Source: AA29 sp041481445 (GTDB lineage: Bacteria; Acidobacteriota; Vicinamibacteria; Fen-336). From it: DNA of 64,000 nt. Positions 32,459 to 40,009 of this stretch are shown piece by piece. The translations under genes were made by a program, and so were the position numbers. Where the stretch lies: contig JBGPBV010000001.1 in assembly GCA_041481445.1 (NCBI GenBank), positions 44,811-108,810 on the forward strand, written 5' to 3'. Below the pieces are notes generated by a model, which saw only the letters and a list, made by a program, of their open reading frames with translations, was not told the DNA's origin and searched no databases. Position 1 is the first letter of the stretch. Every line of letters starts with the position of its first letter.

Positions 32459-33103
32459 GTGAAGGCCAGGCGCCGGACGCCCGGGGGCCCGCCCCGGCTC
32501 GCCTATCGCGCCCATCCCTGGCACGGCGTGCCCATGGGCAAGGACGCCCCGCGGGTGGTCACGACCTACATCGAGATCGTCCCCACCGACACCGTGAAGT
32601 ACGAGCTCGACAAGGCCACCGGCATCCTGAGGATGGACCGGCCCCAGCAGTACTCCAACGTGTGCCCGAGCCTGTACGGCTTCATCCCCCAGACCCTGTG
32701 CGCGGAGCGGGTGGGCGCGCTCTGCTCGGAGCGCACGGGCCGCCGCGGCATCGTGGGCGACGGCGATCCCATGGACATCTGCGTGCTGACGGAGAAGGCG
32801 ATCTCGCACGGCGACATCCTGGTGCAGGCCATACCGATCGGGGGCCTGCGCATGATCGACGGCCAGGAGGCGGACGACAAGATCGTGGCCGTGCTGAGCG
32901 AGGACGCCGTGTTCGGGTCGCTACGCGACATCACGGAGTGCCCGGCCCCGCTGGTGGACCGCCTGCGCCACTACTTCCTCACCTACAAGCAGGGGCCGAG
33001 CCGGGCCGCGCACGCGGTCGAGATCACGCACGTCTACGGCCGGGAGGAGGCCCACGAGGCCATCCGGCTCAGCCACGAGGACTACGTGGCCCACCGCCTC
33101 TAG
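32459..33103 (+). CDS. ppa: Inorganic pyrophosphatase (family I)
   Basis: The 214-residue protein contains the family I signature GDGDPMDICVL with three metal Asp residues, plus WHGVPMGKDAPRVV, EIVPTDTVKYELDKATG and PSLYGFIPQTLC. It hydrolyses pyrophosphate to phosphate in the cytosol with Mg2+, pulling biosynthetic reactions forward. GTG 32459 is chosen because a TATAAG box ends seven bases upstream, as at several leaderless genes here, and AAGGG also precedes it; GTG 32453 is possible. The N-terminus, with about 25 residues before WHGVP, is longer than usual. Its stop shares a CTAG (33100-33103) with the decarboxylase gene. Confidence 0.93.
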   Translation: MKARRRTPGGPPRLAYRAHPWHGVPMGKDAPRVVTTYIEIVPTDTVKYELDKATGILRMDRPQQYSNVCPSLYGFIPQTLCAERVGALCSERTGRRGIVGDGDPMDICVLTEKAISHGDILVQAIPIGGLRMIDGQEADDKIVAVLSEDAVFGSLRDITECPAPLVDRLRHYFLTYKQGPSRAAHAVEITHVYGREEAHEAIRLSHEDYVAHRL

Positions 33104-34524
33104 TCGGCCGCGCGCGCCGCCTCCCGGACGAGCTCCCAGGCCCGGCGGACGTGGCGCTCCTCCGTGCGCACGTTCCCGATGGCCAGGCGGAGCACGGTGC
33201 GCCCGCCCAGCCGGGTGTGGGAGAGGTAGGCCTCGCCGGAATAGTTGACGGAGTCAAGTATTTTCTCGTTGGCCCGGTCCGCCGCCTCCGGGGTCGAGCC
33301 CCCGCGCCAGCGGAAGCACACCACGGAGAGGGGGCTCGGGGCCACTACCTCGAAGTCGGGGTCCTTCTCCACCCAGCCCCGGAAGACCTGGGCCAGCCGG
33401 ACGTGCTCGCGGATGCGCGCGGCCAGCCCTTCCTGCCCGAAGGCCCGGATCACCATCCAGAGCTTGAGGGCCCGGAAGCGGCGGCCCAGGCTCACGCCGT
33501 AGTCCATGAGGTTGGGCGCCACCGACTCCGCGGTGCGCAGGTACTCGGGGACCACGCTGAAGGCGGCCTTCACCACCTCCGGCCGGCGCGTGTAGAACGC
33601 GGAGAGGTCCACGGGCACGAACAGCCACTTGTGGGGGTTCATGACCAGCGAGTCCGCGCGCTCGCAGCCCCGCAGCAGCCAGCGCAGCTCGGGCACCACC
33701 GCCGCGCTCCCGGCGTAGGCGGCGTCCACGTGCAGCCAGAGCCGCTCGCGCGCGCAGAGGTCCGCGATCTCCGGCACGGGGTCCACGCTGGTGGTCGAGG
33801 TCGTGCCCACCGTGGCCGTGACCGCGAAGGGCGTCCAGCCGGCGGCGCGGTCCTCGGCCACGGCACGGGCGAGCGCGCCCACGTCCAGGCGGAACTCCGC
33901 GTCCGCCTCCACCTTGCGCAGGCCGTCCTGGCCGATGCCGAGGACGATGCCCGCCTTCTCGACCGAGGAGTGCGCGTGCTCGGAGGCGTACATGCGCAGG
34001 CGGGCTCCGGCCAGGCCGCGCCGGCGGACGTCGAGGCCGGGCACGGCTTCGCGGGCGGCGGCCAGGCCGACGAGCGTGGCCACGGAGGCGGTGTCCTGGA
34101 TGACGCCGAAGAGGCCTTCGGGCAGGCCGACCATCTGGCGCAGCCAGTCGAGGACCACGACTTCCATCTCCGTGGCCGCGGGCGCCGTCTTCCAGAGCAT
34201 GGCGTTGGCGTTGAACGTGGCCGCGAGCATCTCGGCGAGGATGGCGGGCGTCGTGGACGAGTTCGCGAAGTAGGCGAAGAAGCCGGGATGGTTCCAGTGG
34301 GTGAGGCCGGGCAGGACCTGGCGCTCGACGTCGGCCAGGATCGTCTCCAGCGGCTCGCCGCGCGCGGGCGGCGAGGCGGGCAGGGCCGCCTTGATCTCTC
34401 CCGGCCGGACGCGGGGCAGGACGGGCAGGCGCTCGGCGCCGTCGAGGTAGCGCGCGATCCAGTCCACGAGACGCTTGCCCTCGGTGCGGAAGGCCTCGAG
34501 GTCGAGGTCCCCGAAGTCGTTCAT
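33100..34524 (-). CDS. Group II PLP-dependent (aromatic) amino acid decarboxylase
   Basis: The 474-residue protein matches the DDC/aromatic-L-amino-acid decarboxylase family. THWNHPGFFAYFANSSTTPA lies at 75-94, the SEHAHSSVEKAG cofactor-stacking His near residue 185, and LWLHVDAAYAGSA holds the PLP nitrogen. NPHKW places the Schiff-base lysine at K299. The enzyme would convert an amino acid (tryptophan, tyrosine, phenylalanine or DOPA in known members) to the amine plus CO2. Substrate cannot be fixed from sequence. It follows the FHA gene by 29 bases, with GAGAGGA before ATG 34524. No transporter or amine-using gene is adjacent. Confidence 0.93.
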   Translation of the reverse strand: MNDFGDLDLEAFRTEGKRLVDWIARYLDGAERLPVLPRVRPGEIKAALPASPPARGEPLETILADVERQVLPGLTHWNHPGFFAYFANSSTTPAILAEMLAATFNANAMLWKTAPAATEMEVVVLDWLRQMVGLPEGLFGVIQDTASVATLVGLAAAREAVPGLDVRRRGLAGARLRMYASEHAHSSVEKAGIVLGIGQDGLRKVEADAEFRLDVGALARAVAEDRAAGWTPFAVTATVGTTSTTSVDPVPEIADLCARERLWLHVDAAYAGSAAVVPELRWLLRGCERADSLVMNPHKWLFVPVDLSAFYTRRPEVVKAAFSVVPEYLRTAESVAPNLMDYGVSLGRRFRALKLWMVIRAFGQEGLAARIREHVRLAQVFRGWVEKDPDFEVVAPSPLSVVCFRWRGGSTPEAADRANEKILDSVNYSGEAYLSHTRLGGRTVLRLAIGNVRTEERHVRRAWELVREAARAAD

Positions 34525-34553
34525 CGCAGCGCGTCCTCTCTGGCCGGGGAGGA

Positions 34554-35228
34554 CTACTCCACGTCGGTGACGATGAACATCAGCACGTGGCTGCCGATGC
34601 GGAACTCCATGTGGTTGCTGAGGACCTGCTGCTCGATCCGCTCGAGGTCGATGAACGTGCCGTTGGTCGACCCGAGGTCGCGGAGGATGGCGTGGTCGCC
34701 GATGACCTCGAGCATCGCGTGCTGCCGCGAGGCCTCGGGGTCGTCGAGGTTGATGTCCGCTCCCGAGCGTCCCATCGTCGTCCGCGTCTTCGCGACCTGG
34801 TAGATCTGGCCGGTGGCGGCGCCCTGGATGACGGCGAGCGAGAACCGCTTGTCCTTGGGCAGCTCCACCAGGCCCATCTTGTGGAGGTCCTTGCCCGTGA
34901 TCGTGCTCGAGCCCACGTCGCGCCCCTTGTCGGGCATGGCCGGAACGCGCCCGGTGCTGGGCGCGCCGCCCGTGGGCGCGGTGTCGTGATCAGGGGCGGC
35001 GGGCGGGGCCGCGGCCGGAGGTGGGGCCGGAGGAGCGGCCGGCGGCGGCTCGGGCGGAGCCGGCGGCGCCATCGCGCCCGGGGGCAAGGTCATCGCGGCC
35101 AGCAGGGGATTCTCGATGTCGATGCTGCCACCGCACTTGGCGCACTTCGTCCGCGCGCGGGGCCGGGAGCCCATCCTGCTCTCGTCGAACTTGTAGCGCG
35201 CCTGGCAGTTCGGACAGACGATGATCAT
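34554..35228 (-). CDS. Zinc-ribbon plus FHA-domain protein
   Basis: This 224-residue protein starts at ATG 35228; a longer in-frame extension upstream is an artefact of the GAN-repeat region of the acidic gene. Residues 1-40 form an MJ0042-type zinc ribbon (CPNCQARYKF and CAKCGG). A Pro/Ala linker (about 48-85) leads to an FHA domain (about 125-224: TTMGRSGADINLDDPEASRQ, HAMLEV, DLGSTNGTFID). FHA domains bind phosphothreonine, so it may read signals from Hanks-type kinases such as the one at 17-20 kb. TATGCT (35242-35237) lies eight bases before the start. The decarboxylase gene follows on the same transcript. Confidence 0.9.
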   Translation of the reverse strand: MIIVCPNCQARYKFDESRMGSRPRARTKCAKCGGSIDIENPLLAAMTLPPGAMAPPAPPEPPPAAPPAPPPAAAPPAAPDHDTAPTGGAPSTGRVPAMPDKGRDVGSSTITGKDLHKMGLVELPKDKRFSLAVIQGAATGQIYQVAKTRTTMGRSGADINLDDPEASRQHAMLEVIGDHAILRDLGSTNGTFIDLERIEQQVLSNHMEFRIGSHVLMFIVTDVE

Positions 35229-35236
35229 GCGAGGGA

Positions 35237-35245
35237 AGCATAATA
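35237..35245 (-). promoter_or_regulatory. -10 box of the FHA gene (leaderless type)
   Basis: TATGCT (35242-35237) lies eight bases, and the overlapping TATTAT (35245-35240) eleven bases, before ATG 35228. Only a weak purine run separates them from the start. Confidence 0.4.
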
Positions 35246-35270
35246 CCAAAGCCGGGACGTCGGCACTTGC

Positions 35271-35276
35271 TACAAT
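35271..35276 (+). promoter_or_regulatory. Extended -10 box of the acidic-protein/lipA unit
   Basis: TGCTACAAT at 35268-35276 is an extended -10 element (TGN before TACAAT at 35271-35276). No -35 is visible. The predicted leader to GTG 35400 is about 115 nt. Confidence 0.5.
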
Positions 35277-35284
35277 GGCGCCGA

Positions 35285-35395
35285 GGGGCGACGCTCGCCC
35301 CGCCAGGCCGAGAGGGCGCCGGCATCCGTCCCGACGGGTCGATGAGGTATGTTGGGGCGAGGCATCTCGGGACGGCAACCCGCCAGCAGAGGAGG
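35285..35395 (+). promoter_or_regulatory. Structured leader of the acidic-protein gene
   Basis: Right after the expected transcription start GGGGCGA (35285-35291) pairs with TCGCCCC (35295-35301) around a 3-nt loop. Smaller possible stems follow, for example CGAG/CTCG in CGAGGCATCTCG. The leader ends with a strong GAGGAGG (35389-35395). No riboswitch family could be assigned with confidence. Confidence 0.35.
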
Positions 35396-35399
35396 ATCC

Positions 35400-35714
35400 G
35401 TGAGGCGAGACGACACCGCCTGGTTCGGTGACGACGAAGACGACGAGGACGACGAGGACGAGGACGACGACGCCGAGGATGACGACGACGCCGAGAAGGA
35501 CGACGACGCCGAGAAGGACGACGCCGAGAAGGACGACGCGGTCGAGGACGGGGCGGAAGAGGACCTCGACGACGACGATGACGACGAGGACGAGGACGAA
35601 GAAGACGACGACGAAGAAGAAGAAGAAGAGGACGACGACGACGAAGCCGACGACTGGGACGACGATGACGAGGACGAAGAGGAAGAGGAAGACGAGGCCG
35701 ACGACGAGGAGTGA
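35400..35714 (+). CDS. Extremely acidic low-complexity small protein
   Basis: This 104-residue protein starts at GTG 35400, four bases after a perfect AGGAGG (35390-35395), which decides this start over the longer frame from 35349. After MRRDDTAWFG the chain is almost only Asp and Glu: 81 of 104 residues by my count, with a few Ala, Lys and two Trp. A small repeat of AEKDD-type units spans about 31-46. It has no membrane segment or signal peptide and is probably disordered. No function is known; such chains can bind metal ions or basic proteins, or mimic DNA, but nothing here proves any of these. It ends 15 bases before lipA and probably shares its transcript. Confidence 0.75.
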   Translation: MRRDDTAWFGDDEDDEDDEDEDDDAEDDDDAEKDDDAEKDDAEKDDAVEDGAEEDLDDDDDDEDEDEEDDDEEEEEEDDDDEADDWDDDDEDEEEEEDEADDEE

Positions 35715-35729
35715 GCCCCCGGTGACCCC

Positions 35730-36605
35730 GTGAGCGCTCACGTCCTGCTCGTCCCGCGGCCGGCCTGGATCAAGGCGCGCGCGCCCATCGGCGAACGCTA
35801 CGAGCGCTTGCGCGACCTCATGCGCGGGCTCGACCTCCACACCGTGTGCGAGGAGGCGCAGTGCCCGAACATCGGGGACTGCTGGAACCGCGGGACGGCG
35901 ACGTTCATGATCCTGGGCGACGTCTGTACCCGCGCCTGCGGGTTCTGCGCGGTCAAGACGGGCCTGCCCGCGCGACCGCCCGACCCGATGGAGGCCCTGC
36001 GCGTCGCCGATGCCGTGGCGCGCATGGGGCTGCGCCACGCCGTGATCACCTCCGTCAACCGCGACGACCAGAAGGACGGCGGCGCCGCCGTCTTCGCCGC
36101 CTGCATCCACGAGATCCGCGCCCGCGTGCCCGGGTGCGCGGTCGAGGTCCTGATCCCCGACTTCAAGGGCGACTGGACCGCCCTCGACACCGTGATCGCG
36201 GCCCGGCCCGACATCCTCAACCACAACACGGAGACGGTCCCTCGCCTCTACCGGACCGTGCGCCCGGGGGCGCGCTTCAGCCGGTCACTGGAGCTGCTGC
36301 GACGGTCCCGGCAGGCCGGCCTGCTCACCAAGAGCGGGATCATGGTCGGGCTGGGCGAGGAGTGGACGGAGGTGGAGGAGACGATCGGCGCGATCCGCGC
36401 CTCCGGGACGGACATCCTGACCATCGGACAGTACCTCCGGCCGAGCGCGGACCACCTGCCGCTCGTGAGGTACTACACGCCGGAGGAGTTCGCGCGCCTG
36501 CGCGAGCATGCCCTCGGGCTCGGATATCGACACGTGGAATCGGGCCCGCTCGTCCGGTCGTCGTACCACGCCGAAGAGCAAGTCCCGTCGTCCGATTCCA
36601 GGTGA
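35730..36605 (+). CDS. lipA: Lipoyl synthase LipA
   Basis: The 291-residue protein starts at GTG 35730. It has both [4Fe-4S] cluster motifs: the auxiliary set C40, C45, C51 (CEEAQCPNIGDC) and the radical-SAM CxxxCxxC set C66, C70, C73 (CTRACGFC). The C-terminal RSSYHAEEQ supplies the conserved serine that ligates the auxiliary cluster. LipA inserts two sulfur atoms into octanoyl chains on lipoyl domains of 2-oxoacid dehydrogenases and the glycine cleavage H protein, using SAM. lipB is not in the window. It follows the acidic-protein gene closely and is convergent with the cysteine desulfurase gene. Confidence 0.97.
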   Translation: MSAHVLLVPRPAWIKARAPIGERYERLRDLMRGLDLHTVCEEAQCPNIGDCWNRGTATFMILGDVCTRACGFCAVKTGLPARPPDPMEALRVADAVARMGLRHAVITSVNRDDQKDGGAAVFAACIHEIRARVPGCAVEVLIPDFKGDWTALDTVIAARPDILNHNTETVPRLYRTVRPGARFSRSLELLRRSRQAGLLTKSGIMVGLGEEWTEVEETIGAIRASGTDILTIGQYLRPSADHLPLVRYYTPEEFARLREHALGLGYRHVESGPLVRSSYHAEEQVPSSDSR

Positions 36606-36648
36606 GCGCGGCGCCCGCCACGTTGGCGGCGGCGCGCGACGGGGGGTT

Positions 36649-36700
36649 TCAGGGGGGGACGCGAAACGGCGACCTAGGGGTGCGTGAGTGCCCCCCCTGA
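36649..36700. terminator. Possible bidirectional terminator between lipA and the desulfurase gene
   Basis: TCAGGGGGGG (36649-36658) and CCCCCCCTGA (36691-36700) form a perfect 10-bp inverted repeat with a 32-nt loop. One arm lies in the last codons of the cysteine desulfurase gene. There is no T-run, so it may protect 3' ends or slow polymerase instead. Another six-G run (36641-36646) precedes the first arm. Confidence 0.35.
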
Positions 36701-37849
36701 GATAAACGACTTCCGCAGGCTCCGCTGCTTGGCCACGGCCGCCGCCACCAGCTCCGCGGCGCGGTCGACGTCTCCTTCACGCGTCCCACGACCCAGCGAG
36801 AAGCGCACCGAGCCCTGGACGCGCTCGAGGGCCAGGCCCATCCCGCGGAGGACGTGGGACGGCTCGACCGCGCCGGCCGCGCAGGCCGCTCCGGTCGAGA
36901 CGGCCAGGCCGGCCAGGTCGAGGGCCATGAGCAGGCTCTCCGCCTCGATCCCCTCGAAGGAGACGTTGGTGGTGTTCGGCACGCGCGGACCGTCGCCGTT
37001 GCGGCGGGTGCCTGGAATGGCGAGCAGGCGCGCCTCGAGCCGGTCGCGCAGGAGGGCGACCCGCCCTGATTCCGGCGCGAGCTCCTCCCGCGCGAGGGCG
37101 GCCGCCCGGCCCATGCCCACGATGCCGGGGACGTTCTCGGTCCCCGCGCGCCGGTTCCGCTCCTGCGAGCCCCCGCGCACCCACTGGCGGAGGCGCGTCC
37201 CGCGCTTCACGTAGAGCACCCCCACGCCCTTGGGGGCGTAGATCTTGTGTCCGGAGAGAGCGAGCAGGTCCACGTCCAGCGCGCGCACGTCGACCTCTAC
37301 CTTGCCCGCCGCCTGCACGGCATCGCAGTGGACGAGGGCGCCCCGCGCGTGGGCGATCCGCACGACCTCCTGCACGGGCTGGACCACGCCCGTCTCGTTG
37401 TTGGCGAGCATCACCGCCACCAGCGCCGTCGTGTCGTCGACCCTGGCCGCGAGGTCTTCGAGGTCGATCAGGCCGTCGGCGCCCACGCGCGCCGTCGTCA
37501 CCGGCCAGCCCTCCTCGGCCAGGGCGCGCGCCGTGTTCATGACGGCATGGTGCTCGATCGCGGAGTACACGATCCCGCGCCGCGGGGGGCGCGCCAGGCC
37601 TGCCGCGCCCCGCACCGCCATGTTGTCGGCCTCGGTGCCACTGGCCGTGAAGACGACCTCGGCCGGACCCGCCCCGATCAGACCCGCCACCTCCGCCCGC
37701 GCCTGGTCGAGCGCGGCGCGGGCCTGCTGTCCGAACCAGTGCAGGCTGGAGGCGTTGCCGAACCCCTCGCGCAGGGCCGGCAGCATCGCCTCCACCACCC
37801 GGGGGTCCACCGGCGTCGTCGCATTGTGATCCAGGTAGATGCGGTCCAC
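36674..37849 (-). CDS. Cysteine desulfurase (IscS/NifS family)
   Basis: The 391-residue protein has the class V PLP fold. YLDHNATTPVDP lies at the N-terminus. SAIEHHAVMNTARAL has the cofactor-stacking His, CDAVQAAGKV the cofactor Asp and LSGHKIYAPKGVG the Schiff-base lysine K202. The active-site cysteine is C323 in STGAACAAGAVEPSHVL, on the long mobile loop of group I enzymes. It takes sulfur from cysteine as persulfide for Fe-S clusters and tRNA thiolation, and so could feed LipA and MnmA encoded nearby. No iscU or other isc gene is adjacent. GTG 37849 lies six bases after TAGAAT (37861-37856), a leaderless arrangement. Confidence 0.95.
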   Translation of the reverse strand: MDRIYLDHNATTPVDPRVVEAMLPALREGFGNASSLHWFGQQARAALDQARAEVAGLIGAGPAEVVFTASGTEADNMAVRGAAGLARPPRRGIVYSAIEHHAVMNTARALAEEGWPVTTARVGADGLIDLEDLAARVDDTTALVAVMLANNETGVVQPVQEVVRIAHARGALVHCDAVQAAGKVEVDVRALDVDLLALSGHKIYAPKGVGVLYVKRGTRLRQWVRGGSQERNRRAGTENVPGIVGMGRAAALAREELAPESGRVALLRDRLEARLLAIPGTRRNGDGPRVPNTTNVSFEGIEAESLLMALDLAGLAVSTGAACAAGAVEPSHVLRGMGLALERVQGSVRFSLGRGTREGDVDRAAELVAAAVAKQRSLRKSFISGGALTHP

Positions 37850-37855
37850 GTATCG

Positions 37856-37887
37856 ATTCTACGCCCCGCCCCGTTTTTCTCTACAAT
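37856..37887. promoter_or_regulatory. Divergent -10 boxes, both leaderless type
   Basis: On the minus strand TAGAAT (37861-37856) lies six bases before the desulfurase GTG 37849. On the plus strand TACAAT (37882-37887) lies seven bases before ATG 37895. No Shine-Dalgarno site precedes either start. A run of five T at 37874-37878 lies between the boxes. Confidence 0.5.
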
Positions 37888-37894
37888 TCGCGGG

Positions 37895-38728
37895 ATGCGG
37901 CCCATCGTCGCGCTCCTTTCCGACTTCGGGACCCAGGACCACTACGTGGGCGCCATGAAGGGGGCGGTGCTCTCCGTCTGCCCCGAAGCCCAGCTCGTGG
38001 ACGTGGTGCACGACCTGCCCCCGCACGACGTGGAGTCGGGAAGCTTCGCGCTGGCCGCCGCCGCCGACGCCTTCCCGCCGGGGACGGTGTTCCTGGCCGT
38101 CGTGGACCCGGGCGTGGGCACGCCGCGGCGCGGGCTGGCGATGCAGACCCCCGCCCACCGGTTCGTGGCTCCCGACAACGGCCTGCTCACGCTCGTCCTG
38201 GCCGACCATCCGGATGCGCGCGTCCACGCCATCACCAACGCCGGCCTCTTCCGCTTCCAGGTCTCCTCCACCTTCCACGGCCGCGACGTGTTCGGGCCCG
38301 TGGCCGGCCACCTCGCGCGAGGGACGCCGCTCGAGGAAGTGGGGCCGCCGGTGGACGACCCGCGGAGGCTGGCCGTTCCCGCCGTGCGGCGGCGCGCCGG
38401 CGACGAGTGGGAGGGCGAGGTCCTGCACGTCGACCGCTTCGGCAACCTCACCACGAACATCACCGCGCGCGACCTCGAGGAGATCCTGTCCCATTTCGGG
38501 AACGACCCGACCGAGGTCGTCGTGGTCGTCGAGGGTGCGATCCTTCCCGTGGTGCGCACCTACGGCGACGTGGTCGAGGGCGAGCCCTGCGCGCTCGTCG
38601 GCAGCAGCCGCCGCCTCGAGGTGGCCATCCACGCCGGCAACGCCGCCCGCATCCTCGGCGCGGCGCGGGGCGCTGCCGTGCGCATCCGGCGGGCCCTGGG
38701 CGCGTCGGATCGGGCGGCGGCCCCGTGA
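37895..38728 (+). CDS. SAM hydroxide adenosyltransferase (SAM hydrolase, DUF62 family)
   Basis: The 277-residue protein shows the family motifs LLSDFGTQDHYVGAMKGAV, VVDPGVGTPRR, APDNGLLTLV and FHGRDVFGPVAGHLA in the N-terminal domain. DRFGNLTTNIT lies in the C-terminal domain. The Asp, Arg and His residues in these motifs match the SAM- and water-activating set of SAM hydrolases, relatives of fluorinase and chlorinase. It converts SAM and water to adenosine and methionine. The halogenase-type insertion is not evident. TACAAT seven bases upstream suggests a leaderless message. Its stop overlaps the -10 box that probably drives the thiolase operon. Confidence 0.93.
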   Translation: MRPIVALLSDFGTQDHYVGAMKGAVLSVCPEAQLVDVVHDLPPHDVESGSFALAAAADAFPPGTVFLAVVDPGVGTPRRGLAMQTPAHRFVAPDNGLLTLVLADHPDARVHAITNAGLFRFQVSSTFHGRDVFGPVAGHLARGTPLEEVGPPVDDPRRLAVPAVRRRAGDEWEGEVLHVDRFGNLTTNITARDLEEILSHFGNDPTEVVVVVEGAILPVVRTYGDVVEGEPCALVGSSRRLEVAIHAGNAARILGAARGAAVRIRRALGASDRAAAP

Positions 38729-38734
38729 TATCAT
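38729..38734 (+). promoter_or_regulatory. -10-like box of the thiolase operon
   Basis: TATCAT (38729-38734) directly follows the TGA stop of the SAM hydrolase gene. The leader to ATG 38828 would be about 87 nt and includes TTTTT (38753-38757). Confidence 0.35.
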
Positions 38735-38827
38735 CAACCGTTCTCGGCCCGGTTTTTCTTCGGTTTAGGGGCGTTTCACGACGTCGCGGAGGCCTGGTCG
38801 GCGCCGGCCTCGAGGGTGGATCGACGG

Positions 38828-40009
38828 ATGCGGGAAGTCGTCGTGGCGGGCGCCGTGCGCACGCCGATCGGCAAGTTCGGGGGGGCTCTGGCCTCGCTGA
38901 CCCCGGCCCAGCTCGGGGCGGCGGCGGCGGCGGAGGCCCTGCGCCGGAGCGGGATCGCGCCCGGACAGGTGGCGGAGGCGGTCGTCGGCTGTGCGCGCCA
39001 GGCGGGCGCCGGCCCCAACGTCGCGCGCCAGGTGGCCCTTGCCGCCGGCCTTCCCCAGGAAGTGCCTGCGTACACGGTCAACATGGCCTGCGGGAGCGGG
39101 CTGAAGGCCGTCGAGCTCGCCTTCCGCGCGGTCCGGGACGGCGACACCGACCTCGTGCTCGCGGGTGGCACGGAATCGATGAGCCGCGTGCCCTACCTGC
39201 TCGCGGGGGCGCGGTGGGGCTACCGGATGGGTGACCAGCCCGTCCTGGACGGGATGTACCACGACGGCTTCTTCTGTCCCCTGGCCGGGAAGGTGATGGG
39301 GGAGACAGCGGAGACGCTGGCGGAGCGATACCGTATCCCCCGCGACGAGCAGGACGCCTTCGCGCTGCGCAGCCAGCAGCGCGCGGCGCGGGCCTGGGAG
39401 GAGGGCCGTTTCCGGTCGGAAGTGGTCCCGGTGAAGGCGCCGGCGCGGGGAGGCGAGGTGGTGATCGATCGCGACGAGCATCCGCGGCCGGACACGACGG
39501 CGGCCGCGCTGGCCAAGCTGCCGTGCGTCTTCCGGGAGACGGAGGGCACGGTGACGGCGGGCAACTCCTCCGGGATCACGGACGGGGCGGCGGCCCTGGC
39601 CGTCGTCTCCGCCGATCGCGCGGCGTCCCTCGGTCTCCGTCCCCAGGCGCGCCTGCTGGGCGTGGCGGGCGCGGGCGTGGACCCGAACGTGATGGGCATC
39701 GGCGTGGTGCCCGCGGTGCGGCGCCTGCTCGAGCAGGTCCGCCTGCGCCTGGAGGACTTCGACCTCGTGGAGGTCAACGAGGCCTTCGCGGCCCAGGTGC
39801 TCGCCTGCGACCGCGAGCTGCACTTCGATCCCGAGCGGCTCAACGTCAACGGGGGCGCGATCGCGCTCGGCCATCCCATCGGCGCGACCGGCGCGCGCAT
39901 CGTGGTCACCCTCCTTCACGAGATGGCCCGCCGCCGCGCGCGTCGCGGCCTGGCCGCCCTCTGCATCAGCGGCGGCATGGGCCTGGCCGCCGCCTTCGAG
40001 GCCGTGTAA
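38828..40009 (+). CDS. Acetyl-CoA acetyltransferase (thiolase)
   Basis: The 393-residue protein starts at ATG 38828 (MREVVVAGAVRTPIGKFGG, typical for the family) with GAGGGTGGA upstream; GTG 38816 would add four residues. The nucleophile is C88 in NMACGSGLKA. H349 lies in NGGAIALGHPIGATGAR and the second cysteine C379 in CISGGMG. Thiolases either condense two acetyl-CoA or cleave 3-ketoacyl-CoA. With the next two genes the cleavage direction (last step of fatty or aromatic-derived acyl-CoA oxidation) fits better, though no 3-hydroxyacyl-CoA dehydrogenase gene is present. The stop overlaps the next start as TAATG. Confidence 0.95.
   Translation: MREVVVAGAVRTPIGKFGGALASLTPAQLGAAAAAEALRRSGIAPGQVAEAVVGCARQAGAGPNVARQVALAAGLPQEVPAYTVNMACGSGLKAVELAFRAVRDGDTDLVLAGGTESMSRVPYLLAGARWGYRMGDQPVLDGMYHDGFFCPLAGKVMGETAETLAERYRIPRDEQDAFALRSQQRAARAWEEGRFRSEVVPVKAPARGGEVVIDRDEHPRPDTTAAALAKLPCVFRETEGTVTAGNSSGITDGAAALAVVSADRAASLGLRPQARLLGVAGAGVDPNVMGIGVVPAVRRLLEQVRLRLEDFDLVEVNEAFAAQVLACDRELHFDPERLNVNGGAIALGHPIGATGARIVVTLLHEMARRRARRGLAALCISGGMGLAAAFEAV

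Noticed and set aside
35281..35400. SAH or SAM riboswitch
   Set aside because: Only short fragments of the SAH-type consensus are visible and the conserved 3' part is absent, so only a structured leader is reported.
35229..36224. Hydrophobic Val/Phe/Leu-rich frame opposite the acidic gene and lipA, joined to the FHA frame
   Set aside because: The apparent membrane protein is the complement of GAN codons. The FHA protein has its own ATG at 35228 and a normal zinc-ribbon N-terminus there.
37895..38728. SAM halogenase (fluorinase or chlorinase)
   Set aside because: The motifs fit the SAM hydrolase (DUF62) group, and I see neither the halogenase-specific loop nor a nearby halometabolite cluster.
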